Part shown: positions 56,605-64,000 of the stretch, in pieces
Layout: the number at the start of each line of letters is the position of its first letter
Position numbering within the stretch: position 1 is the stretch's first letter
Assembly (NCBI GenBank): GCA_017537045.1
Contig: JAFYLN010000060.1
Location: 1 to 64,000 of the forward strand
From: Oscillospiraceae bacterium
Lineage (GTDB): Bacteria > Bacillota_A > Clostridia > Oscillospirales > Oscillospiraceae
Reading direction: 5' to 3'
DNA: 64,000 nt
Notes under the pieces: model-generated
Database searches by the model: none
The model's input: the letters and a program-made list of their open reading frames with translations, nothing else
What the model was told of the DNA's origin: nothing
Program-made: the position numbers and the translations under genes

Positions 56605-58824
56605 TTATTCGTAGCAACGAACTTCGTACACGCTGTAGAAGGGCTGACCGTTGGTATTTTCCAGAGAGATGATCAGCTCGTCAGTGCAAATCGCATCGAA
56701 ACGCAGTTCATTCATTCGCTGGAAATTATCCCGGGTCCGGCAAAGCTCTTGCTGGGTGCCGTCCTCCGTTTTGTAAGACACCGTGTAGTCCTTAACCACC
56801 CGGTAAAACAGATCGGTGTAATCCGTTTCCGCGCTGCGGCAGAAACGGTTCAAATTGGAATCAAAGAACAGCTTGATCTGAGAAATACTCTGGGGTTTCT
56901 CCCAGCGAAGTACGATCCGCTGATCCTCTTTGCTGTCGGAATGCCAGATATTGCTGCCCTTGTAGGGTCTTGTGAAGCCGTTTTGAAGGTTTCCTGCTCC
57001 GAACATCGTTTCGTTGCAGTCCACCCAGAAGCACAGACAGCCTTGGGTCACCACCCACTCCCGGTCCTTCATAGCTCCGGTTTCCCAGTCCACATGGGTG
57101 GGGTCGGTATTGTGCTTCAGCCAAGCGGTAATGGCTCCGGTGAAGCTGAAATTGGACATTGCCATGGTCAGCGCAGGATTTTCTTCAACTTCCAGGAAGT
57201 AGTGACCCACAGGAAGGTCCAGATTCACAGGCAGTTCAATTGCTGCCACTTCAGCAGTTTTCTCCACGGTGACTACTATGTCGCAAACCTTTTCTGCCGG
57301 ATTGTAATTCTCCGGTTTATCTGCCCGGAACAGGTGGCAGCGCAGCACCGCATCCTCCTTGGCCGTTCCATACAGCCGGATACTACGAACCATACCAGAC
57401 AGGGGCAAAGACAGAGCCAGAGATTCCGTCAGGGGGCGCAGCTGCTCCTGCTTCATATTTTCCAAAGGCTTTACAGAGGAAACTGTTACAGTTGCCGCTG
57501 CTGCCAGATTGGCAGAATCCCGATAGGGTTTACCCACGATGTACTGGTCTGCCCGCAGCAGCATCTGCTGCAGTTCCTCCATGTGATCCTGGCCCACCTG
57601 GCGGGGAGATATGCCATACTTTTTGCAAAGATACGCCGCCACTGCATTGGCCTGACCGATGGTGGACAGGGTAGCCATGGTGCGGACGCTGCCCAGCGCC
57701 ACATGGGAAACGGACATACTGCGTCCTTCCAAAAACAGATTGTCCACATCTTTGGAGTAACCGCAGCGGTAAGGAATCTGGTAAATACCCCTCAAATAGA
57801 TGTGCTGGTTGATCATTTCCTTGGAGTAGAAGCCGTCCAGCGCGTGCAAATCAATAGACCAGCCGCCGTGTCCGACGGTGTCCTCAAAATCCTGCTGGCG
57901 CAGAATATCCCCTTCCGTCAGCATATAGTCACCCATCAGGCGGCGGGATTCCCGCTTGCCCGCAATGGGAGAGATATAACTGAAAGCGTAGTTATCCGCC
58001 GGGAATTTTCCGCTGTTTTTGATGTAATCCCAAACACCGTAGACCAGTTCCCGATGGTGCTGCAGAATATCTTCATACTGATCCATCTGGTTCAAGTTGC
58101 CATCCAATTCGTAAAACCACATAAACTGGTGGAACATATTGGGCGGGATGACCCGGTGCTCCAGCACGTCGGTTTTTGTGTAGTCCTTGGCAAATTTGGG
58201 CGGGGTATAAGGCATAGGATGACCCACATCATGGGCAAAGAAGACCATGGTGCTGGGCAACACACCATTATCTGCCACTTCCGGGGCAAACTTTTCGCCA
58301 AATTCCGCCTTTGCCTCCCGGCCGTAACGATACTCCGCACCGGCAAGGTAACCCACAGTGCCGTCACCGGTATCGTCAACGAACAGAGGTGCTTCAAAAA
58401 CATAGCGGGTCTCCGTGGTGGTCTGTAAGCCGGAAATGGATGCAATGCGGCTGTCATCCCCCATCTGCACCGTATCGATGCAGGTATTGGGGAACAGCAT
58501 CAGATTTTCTTCTGCCTGCAGCTTATCCAGCAGGATGCCGTCCCAGATGTAGCGGTTTTTCTCCGGATTCTTATACAGATACTCCAGAAACAGTTCCTCA
58601 ATAATACCGGTTTCCCGGGCATTGTAGTTGAATTCCTGCATACCGCTGGCACCGACGATCATGATCATCAGTTCCGCGCTGGCATTACCGCCGAAATAGG
58701 GGCGGTTGGAAATCAGCGCAGTCTTCAATCCCATCCGGGAGCTTTTCAGCGCTGTGCAGATGCCGGGAAGTCCCGCACCTGCAATGACCAAGTCCGCAGC
58801 AATTTTGATTTCTTTCAGTTTCAT
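56605..58824 (-). CDS. FAD-dependent oxidoreductase with a C-terminal beta domain
   Basis: This 739-residue protein has an N-terminal FAD domain (DLVIAGAGLPGICTALKSSR, residues 11-30, then LISNRPYFGGNASAE) and the FVDDTGDGTVGYLAGAEYRY signature of the FAD_oxidored family, seen in many carbohydrate loci. From about residue 440 a carbohydrate-binding-like beta-sandwich region follows. The reaction is unknown; oxidation or activation of a sugar substrate is inferred from the context with GH94 and dehydrogenase genes. No signal peptide is visible, so it is cytoplasmic. The start has GAGGGTG upstream. Confidence 0.85.
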   Translation of the reverse strand: MKLKEIKIAADLVIAGAGLPGICTALKSSRMGLKTALISNRPYFGGNASAELMIMIVGASGMQEFNYNARETGIIEELFLEYLYKNPEKNRYIWDGILLDKLQAEENLMLFPNTCIDTVQMGDDSRIASISGLQTTTETRYVFEAPLFVDDTGDGTVGYLAGAEYRYGREAKAEFGEKFAPEVADNGVLPSTMVFFAHDVGHPMPYTPPKFAKDYTKTDVLEHRVIPPNMFHQFMWFYELDGNLNQMDQYEDILQHHRELVYGVWDYIKNSGKFPADNYAFSYISPIAGKRESRRLMGDYMLTEGDILRQQDFEDTVGHGGWSIDLHALDGFYSKEMINQHIYLRGIYQIPYRCGYSKDVDNLFLEGRSMSVSHVALGSVRTMATLSTIGQANAVAAYLCKKYGISPRQVGQDHMEELQQMLLRADQYIVGKPYRDSANLAAAATVTVSSVKPLENMKQEQLRPLTESLALSLPLSGMVRSIRLYGTAKEDAVLRCHLFRADKPENYNPAEKVCDIVVTVEKTAEVAAIELPVNLDLPVGHYFLEVEENPALTMAMSNFSFTGAITAWLKHNTDPTHVDWETGAMKDREWVVTQGCLCFWVDCNETMFGAGNLQNGFTRPYKGSNIWHSDSKEDQRIVLRWEKPQSISQIKLFFDSNLNRFCRSAETDYTDLFYRVVKDYTVSYKTEDGTQQELCRTRDNFQRMNELRFDAICTDELIISLENTNGQPFYSVYEVRCYE

Positions 58825-58866
58825 AGGTTCACCCTCAAATATCTGTGGAATGGTCCGTCCGGGATC

Positions 58867-61173
58867 TTACAAAATCACCTGGATGCTGTGGGTCTTGCCA
58901 TCCCCCAAAACAGGAATCTTGTTGTCGGCCATCTGCTTGCCATCCAGCCACAGCTGGCGAACGCCCTTGCAGGAGCCGCTTTCGTTGATCACTTCGATTT
59001 CGTAGACATCACCACGGAATCTACGCATACCGGTAATCTTTTCCCAACCCGCGGGGATGCAGGGATCGATCACGAATCCATCATGCTCCGGATGGAAGCC
59101 CAGCATATACTGAGCCACGGAACGGTACACCCAGCCGGCGGTGCCGGTGATCCAGGCAAAGGAGGTTTCGCCCTTTCTGGGATTCTGGGGACCCAGATAC
59201 ATATTGGTAAAGGCATAGGGCTCGCAGCCGGAATGCTCGGAAGGATTCCACTTGCTGTCGGGCATGATCTTCAGCAGGGTCTCGTAGCCTGCGTCACCTC
59301 TGCCCTGAATGAAATCGCTGACCACCTTAAAGGCTGCGCCATGGCAGTAAGTGGTGCCGTTTTCCCAAATGCCGGGCACAAAACCGGTGAGTCTACCGAC
59401 CTTCTTATCGTAGGTGGTATAGGCAGGATAGCAGGTCAGGGGACCGTAGTCGCAATCCAGATACTTATCCACGGCCGCCAGGCACTTTTGGGTACGCTCT
59501 TCGTCGGCAATACCCAGCATGGTTGCCCAGGTCTGGCTGTTCAGGTAGATCATGCCTTCCTTGTTCACCTTGGAACCCACAGGCGTACCGTCATCCTGAT
59601 AGGCAGTCAGATACCACTCGCCGTCCCAACCGTGTTTGTTGATGGCCTGCTTGATCCGTTCTGCCCGCTCCAGCATTTCTGTTTCGACCGCAGCATCCTG
59701 CATAACTACCCGTGCCATTTCCGCCACATCCTTCAGCGCCTGATACAGTGCGATGGAAGTCCATACGCTTTCACCCTTGCCACCCCGGCCGAAGCCGTTC
59801 AGGGAGTCGTTCCACTCACCCATGTGCCCCAGAACCAGACCGTGGACTCCGGTATCATCGGAAGAATACCGGGTGGTACGGAGGATATGCTCCCAAACCG
59901 TATCCACTTCGCCTTCCATGTAACAGACCTTTTCCTGCAGAAAGGCATAGTCACCGGTTTCTTTCAGATAGGCATTGATGGCAGGGGCCACCCAGGTAGG
60001 CAGGTCGGAGTATTCTTCATCCCGCAGGGGATTCCACAGCTTCACGCAGGCGCCGGTTTCATGGATGTGTTCCAGTGTCTCCAGAATCTTCTCTCTTGCA
60101 AGGGAGGGATTGAATGCTGCAATGCCCCATGAATCCTGCAGCTGATCCCGGAAGCCCTTACTGCCAGCGCGACCTACCTCCACGCAAAGCTGCACTTGCT
60201 GCTTCAACCAGTAATTGGTCAAGTCGTTGATCTTCTTGTCGGGGGTCTGGATGTTCATCAGGCTGCACAGCTTTTCCTTATCCGCTGCGTGAAGTTCCAA
60301 TGCTTCTTCGAAACGTCCTGCTTCCAGCAACTTGTCGGTGATCCGCTCTGCAGTTTCCCGGCTGTTGGCGCTGCCCACAATGAAGTGGATAACCTTTTCT
60401 TCGCCGGCTGCCAGTTCGATATCCCACTGGAATGCACCGATCATGGTCTCGCAGGCAGCCAGATTGTTATCCAGCTTGCCTTCTTCCAGAGCCCTGGGCA
60501 TGCGGATATCACCATATACACCTATAAAGTGATTCTTGGAGGTTTCAAAGGCGCTCACTTCATAATCCGCAGCGCAGAATCCGTGGAACCAATCATAGGG
60601 ACGCTCTTCGGCAGGGTTTTCCGCGAAGATCATCCGTCTGTCCCCGTCATAGTAGGCCCGAACCCAGCTTTCGAATTCGCTGCGGCCCTGATAACCCTTC
60701 AGGTCAAACTCTACGAAGGGATAGATCTTCACACTCCTGGGTTCATCATCCATATTATGGATGCGGATCTGCCACATTTCTGCAGGCTCGTCGTGGCTGA
60801 CGGTGCCGTGCAGTTTCACGCGGATCCGGTCTTTTATGCCGGTGATGGTGCTGTAACCCAGACCGTGGACACACTGGTAATCGTCCAACTTTTCCTTGGT
60901 AGGATACCATCCGGGATTCCACAGTTTTCCGGTCTTTTCGTCCCGGATGTAGAAGTAGCGGTTACCGTTGCCCAGCAGCAGCGCCCGGGGCTTGCCCACC
61001 TCGGCAATATACTGGGAGGTCATGCCACGGTAGCTGCCGTTTCCGCCACCGTTCTGGTTCACCGCGCACAGAATTTTTCTGTTCCAGAAATAGTTGACCA
61101 TGGGGCGCTTCAGGTCTGCCTTCTGGATGATATACTCTTTACCTGTTTCACTGAACATGCCGATACTTGACAT
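58867..61173 (-). CDS. GH94 family phosphorylase
   Basis: This 768-residue enzyme belongs to GH94, the inverting phosphorylases that cleave beta-glucosides or beta-GlcNAc disaccharides with phosphate (cellobiose, chitobiose, cellobionic acid and others). The N-terminal beta-sandwich runs to about residue 290 and the (alpha/alpha)6 barrel follows, with LPTWVAPAINAYLKETGDYA and the catalytic Asp region LGHMGEWNDSLNGFGRGGKG. ENGTTYCHGAAFKV also fits the family. Size is normal. In this operon with KDG kinase and KDPG aldolase genes, an aldonic-acid-containing disaccharide is an attractive substrate, but specificity cannot be read by eye. Confidence 0.9.
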   Translation of the reverse strand: MSSIGMFSETGKEYIIQKADLKRPMVNYFWNRKILCAVNQNGGGNGSYRGMTSQYIAEVGKPRALLLGNGNRYFYIRDEKTGKLWNPGWYPTKEKLDDYQCVHGLGYSTITGIKDRIRVKLHGTVSHDEPAEMWQIRIHNMDDEPRSVKIYPFVEFDLKGYQGRSEFESWVRAYYDGDRRMIFAENPAEERPYDWFHGFCAADYEVSAFETSKNHFIGVYGDIRMPRALEEGKLDNNLAACETMIGAFQWDIELAAGEEKVIHFIVGSANSRETAERITDKLLEAGRFEEALELHAADKEKLCSLMNIQTPDKKINDLTNYWLKQQVQLCVEVGRAGSKGFRDQLQDSWGIAAFNPSLAREKILETLEHIHETGACVKLWNPLRDEEYSDLPTWVAPAINAYLKETGDYAFLQEKVCYMEGEVDTVWEHILRTTRYSSDDTGVHGLVLGHMGEWNDSLNGFGRGGKGESVWTSIALYQALKDVAEMARVVMQDAAVETEMLERAERIKQAINKHGWDGEWYLTAYQDDGTPVGSKVNKEGMIYLNSQTWATMLGIADEERTQKCLAAVDKYLDCDYGPLTCYPAYTTYDKKVGRLTGFVPGIWENGTTYCHGAAFKVVSDFIQGRGDAGYETLLKIMPDSKWNPSEHSGCEPYAFTNMYLGPQNPRKGETSFAWITGTAGWVYRSVAQYMLGFHPEHDGFVIDPCIPAGWEKITGMRRFRGDVYEIEVINESGSCKGVRQLWLDGKQMADNKIPVLGDGKTHSIQVIL

Positions 61174-61254
61174 AACAAAACATCCTCCAATTTATTATGC
61201 TGTTATTTCTGAATTCTTCTCCAATATACCACGAAAGTATAAAACACGAATCCA

Positions 61255-61584
61255 TTATTGAGCAACCGGAATGCGCTCGGTATTTTGCAGGCTGGTATCT
61301 GCGTTTTCTACCACCATCACCGTAGCATCCTTGCTGACAACGATGTGGTGCCAGATACCCCTGCCAATGGTGTAGACCTTGCACATTTCCATTTCGCAAG
61401 GCTCGTCGTTTTCATACAAGGTGGCGCTGCCCTCCAGCAAAATGAAGGACTCCTCGGTCTGCAAGTGCCGCTCCAGCACACCGAAATCGGAAAAACGCTC
61501 ACTATATCTCAGGAAACCGATCTTCCATCCATCAGATTTCACCATGACCTGAAAGTCTTCGCCCTTAAATTCTACAATATCCAT
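61255..61584 (-). CDS. Small cupin-domain protein
   Basis: This 109-residue protein looks like a single cupin barrel: GFLRYSERFSDFGVLERHLQ, then TEESFILLEGSATLYEND and GIWHHIVVSKDATVMVVEN. The His and Glu spread suits a metal site. Small cupins in sugar-acid operons often act as isomerases or lyases. Its 3' end is 81 bases before the GH94 start and its ATG is 14 bases after the kinase stop. Function is inferred only at fold level. Confidence 0.75.
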   Translation of the reverse strand: MDIVEFKGEDFQVMVKSDGWKIGFLRYSERFSDFGVLERHLQTEESFILLEGSATLYENDEPCEMEMCKVYTIGRGIWHHIVVSKDATVMVVENADTSLQNTERIPVAQ

Positions 61585-61598
61585 CTTCTTTCATCCTC

Positions 61599-62624
61599 TT
61601 AACGCTGCACACGGCCGGAAGCATTGCCCGCCGCCAGAGCTTCCACTTCTGCAACAGACACCAGATTGAAATCATGTTCGATGGTGTGCTTCAGGCAGGA
61701 TGCAGCAACTGCGAAATTGATGGAATCCTGAGGCGCCTTCTCCTGCAGCAGGGAGTAGATCAGGCCTGCGCCGAAGCTGTCACCGCCTCCCACACGGTCC
61801 ACGATATGCACCGCGTAGGTAGGCGAGAAGTAAGCCCGCTGACCGTCATAGAGCATGGCCGCCCAGTTGTTGTCATTGGCGGTGATGCTGCCTCTTAATG
61901 TGATGGCAACCTTTTCAAAGCCGAACCGCGCCATCAGCTGCTTGGCAACGGAAATGTAACCATCGTGGTCGATCTTTCCAGAGTCGATGTCGGTGTTTTC
62001 TGCCTCGATGCCGAACACGTCCTTGGCATCTTCCTCGTTGGCAATGCACACATCCACGTAAGGCATCAGCTGAGACATAACCTCGTTGGCCTTTGCGCTG
62101 CTCCACAGTTTCTTTCGGAAATTCAGATCGCAGGAGATCTTCACGCCCTTGGCTTTCGCTGCCTTACATGCTTCCAGACAAATCTGGGGCAGTTCACCGC
62201 CCAGCGCGGGAGTGATTCCGGTCCAGTGGAACCAATCCGCTCCATCAAAAATCTCCTCCCAGTTAAAGTCCGCCGAGTTGGCGCAGGCAATGGCGGAGCC
62301 TGCCCGGTCATAAATAACCTTGGATGCCCGCTGAGATGCGCCCTTTTCCACGAAGTAGATGCCCAGACGGTTGCCGCCTCTGACCACGCCTTCGGTATCC
62401 ACACCGTAATGACGTAGCGCATTGATGGCACACTGACCGATTTCATGGGTAGGAACTTTACTGATAAATGCTGCGTTCATTCCAAAATTAGCCAGAGAAA
62501 CAGCCACATTTGCCTCGCCGCCGGCATAGGATGCTTCAAAACTCTCTGCGTGCAGGAACCGGAGGTAGCCTGCAGGATTCAGTCTCATCATGATTTCGCC
62601 GAAAGTCACAATACGCTTTTTCAT
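61599..62624 (-). CDS. kdgK: PfkB-family sugar kinase, probable 2-keto-3-deoxygluconate kinase
   Basis: This 341-residue kinase has the PfkB signatures GGEANVAVSLANFGM (about residues 35-50) and DRVGGGDSFGAGLIYSLL, which contains the catalytic Asp. The opening IVTFGEIMMRLNPAG is typical of KDG kinases. It would phosphorylate 2-keto-3-deoxygluconate to KDPG, the substrate of the aldolase encoded 36 bases upstream. The start at 62624 has AAGGAG upstream; an extension to 62660 would pass through that site. Confidence 0.87.
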   Translation of the reverse strand: MKKRIVTFGEIMMRLNPAGYLRFLHAESFEASYAGGEANVAVSLANFGMNAAFISKVPTHEIGQCAINALRHYGVDTEGVVRGGNRLGIYFVEKGASQRASKVIYDRAGSAIACANSADFNWEEIFDGADWFHWTGITPALGGELPQICLEACKAAKAKGVKISCDLNFRKKLWSSAKANEVMSQLMPYVDVCIANEEDAKDVFGIEAENTDIDSGKIDHDGYISVAKQLMARFGFEKVAITLRGSITANDNNWAAMLYDGQRAYFSPTYAVHIVDRVGGGDSFGAGLIYSLLQEKAPQDSINFAVAASCLKHTIEHDFNLVSVAEVEALAAGNASGRVQR

Positions 62625-62660
62625 ATTTTCTCCTTTCATACCAAGTCCCATTTCTGTCAC

Positions 62661-63311
62661 TTATACGCCTGCTTTTTCCACGAACTCTTTCGCAAGGGCA
62701 GTGATCTTCTCAAACTCCCCGTTTGCGATCCAAGTTTTATTCACAAGATTTCCACCCACACCGGCACCAGCAGCACCTGCTGCCAGGAAATCTGCAATAT
62801 TCTTCTCATTTACACCACCAACAGCCAGCAGACGAATGTGATTCAGCGGTGCAGTTACCGCCTTAAAATAAGCTGTGCCCTGCGTTCCTGCAGGGAAAAG
62901 CTTTACGAAATCCGCACCGTAGGAATGTGCCGTAACAATTTCTGTGGGTGTCAGCGCGCCGGGCATGGACACCATACCAGCAGCCACCGTCGCCCGGATC
63001 ACCGCTTCATTGGTATCCGGGGATACAATGAACCGAGCGCCGGCATTCTTCGCCAGTTCCAGCATCTGCAAAGAGGTAACCGTACCAGCGCCGAAGAACA
63101 TCTTGTCCCCCAGCTTTTCCACCAACTGGCGGATGGTCTCAGAAGTCCGCTCCAACAGCTCCGGTTTGCTCTGATCGAAGGTAACTTCCAGCAGTTCAAT
63201 GCCGCCGGCATACAGTGCCTCCGCCAGTTTTACACAATCTTCTCCGTACACGCCACGGACGATGGCCACAATTCTCTTGTCCAATACTTTTTGAATGATC
63301 TGTTCTCTCAT
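62661..63311 (-). CDS. eda: KDPG/KHG aldolase
   Basis: This 216-residue class I aldolase splits KDPG into pyruvate and glyceraldehyde-3-phosphate. It shows ELLEVTFDQSKPELLERTSE near residues 37-56, MFFGAGTVTSLQML, FIVSPDTNEAVI and the Schiff-base lysine in ADFVKLFPAGTQG. Length is normal. It is paired with kdgK, so the locus ends in an Entner-Doudoroff-like route from a sugar acid. GGGAGG lies upstream of the ATG. Confidence 0.93.
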   Translation of the reverse strand: MREQIIQKVLDKRIVAIVRGVYGEDCVKLAEALYAGGIELLEVTFDQSKPELLERTSETIRQLVEKLGDKMFFGAGTVTSLQMLELAKNAGARFIVSPDTNEAVIRATVAAGMVSMPGALTPTEIVTAHSYGADFVKLFPAGTQGTAYFKAVTAPLNHIRLLAVGGVNEKNIADFLAAGAAGAGVGGNLVNKTWIANGEFEKITALAKEFVEKAGV

Positions 63312-63326
63312 TGTAATCCCTCCCGC

Positions 63327-64000
63327 TTATGATGGGTCATAACCGTAAATCCGAAGTGCGATCAACATTCCCAGCAGCATTTCCGATCCGGAACTGCTGC
63401 CAATTTCTACTAAGGGGTGAATATTCAGGGGTTCTTTTCCACATAGACCCCGATACACAGATTCCATCCGTTCAAAGGGCGCACCCGCGCTAATGGCTTT
63501 CAAATAGGCTGTGCTGATTTGATTGGTACGCTGTTCGCACAGCTGGGTAATACATCCCCGAAATACAGTTGCCAATTCCATATGTTGAGCAGACAGAGTA
63601 TAGAAAATCCACAACATACCCAGCAGCACATCGTCTGCCGATGGTGTCAACCCAAATCCCAACCCCAAAAGCTTTTCAACACAATTTCCAATTTCTCCTG
63701 TGGCACCTTGCGAAAGGGCAGCCATCAGTTTGCTCAACTGTGTATAGGCCAGTACACAATAGGGGTTTTGCTTCACAGCATCATCCATGCTGTCCCCCAG
63801 CACCAAGGGTATTACCAGCATACTGAATCCCCGCTGTTTCCGAAGGGCTGCTAGCGCTTCCGCCGCTTGCCGGATATAGGGAATTTGCGGGGTACATCCC
63901 TCCATTTCCTTATTCTGCGGATGTTGTGGCATTAGGAGAATACTACCCGTCGGCAAGGTCAACTGTTTTTCTGTTACCAACACATACTGGCCTTGCAGGG
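63327..64000 (-). CDS. DUF2877 protein, C-terminal part
   Basis: About 224 residues are visible and the frame is open to the right edge of the window, so the N terminus is missing. The glycine-rich LGLGFGLTPSADDVLLGMLW and the C-terminal VEIGSSSGSEMLLGMLIAL match DUF2877 (usual form GLGPGLTPSGDD). Known family members sit in carbamate or purine-related clusters. Here it lies 15 bases before the eda start, in a sugar-acid operon, where its role is unknown. Confidence 0.8.
   Translation of the reverse strand, partial: LQGQYVLVTEKQLTLPTGSILLMPQHPQNKEMEGCTPQIPYIRQAAEALAALRKQRGFSMLVIPLVLGDSMDDAVKQNPYCVLAYTQLSKLMAALSQGATGEIGNCVEKLLGLGFGLTPSADDVLLGMLWIFYTLSAQHMELATVFRGCITQLCEQRTNQISTAYLKAISAGAPFERMESVYRGLCGKEPLNIHPLVEIGSSSGSEMLLGMLIALRIYGYDPS

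Overview
The window looks like chromosomal DNA of a gut-type, spore-forming Clostridia bacterium, most likely in or near the Oscillospiraceae/Ruminococcaceae. The grounds are moderate GC content, strong AGGAGG ribosome binding sites, consensus sigma-A promoters, alpha/beta-type small acid-soluble spore protein genes, ECF transporters, LplABC-type sugar importers and B12 salvage without a corrin ring pathway. This placement is inferred from gene content, not from a marker gene.

Layout. (1) 1-404: the 5' end of argG behind a consensus promoter and ArgR-like boxes. (2) 0.9-18.6 kb: a cell-wall sugar recycling region. It holds an RpiR-type regulator, a CUT1-type importer, a GH3 N-acetylglucosaminidase, a BadF-type amino-sugar kinase, AnmK, MurQ, an acyltransferase, two beta-lactamase-fold serine hydrolases, a CapA-like protein, an MFS carrier and an SGNH hydrolase. 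Together these could bring muropeptide sugars in and turn them into GlcNAc-6-phosphate. (3) 18.7-20.4 kb: a truncated spore-protein gene and an IS3-family element. (4) 20.4-42.8 kb: a cobalamin island. Two cobalamin riboswitches fire in opposite directions from about 38.2 kb. One leads leftward into a YezD-like gene, a small basic protein, a 2540-residue secreted protein with DUF4430 (transcobalamin-like) and helical-toroid modules, a small membrane-anchored DUF4430 protein, an ECF transporter with two T proteins, and cobT, cobU, cobS, a CobU-like gene and a phosphatase. The other leads rightward into a lipoprotein with two DUF4430-like domains and a 77-residue protein with an internal duplication. 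A chelate-type ABC importer with an FmdE-like protein follows. (5) 42.9-46.5 kb: a scar zone with a chimeric pseudogene, a second spore-protein copy, a lone DUF624 gene and an IS1182-type element carrying a nonsense mutation. (6) 46.5-64 kb: one long leftward carbohydrate locus with a GH94 phosphorylase, KDG kinase, KDPG aldolase, several oxidoreductases, a membrane-bound AraC-type regulator and a second LplABC-type importer.

The most interesting part is the cobalamin island. Its extracellular proteins combine the two fold types found in animal B12 carriers (a DUF4430 beta domain and an alpha/alpha toroid). They sit beside an importer and the lower-ligand assembly genes and lie downstream of cobalamin riboswitches. 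I read this as a candidate surface system for capturing B12 or cobinamide. The fold assignments rest on recognised sequence patterns and have not been tested by a search.
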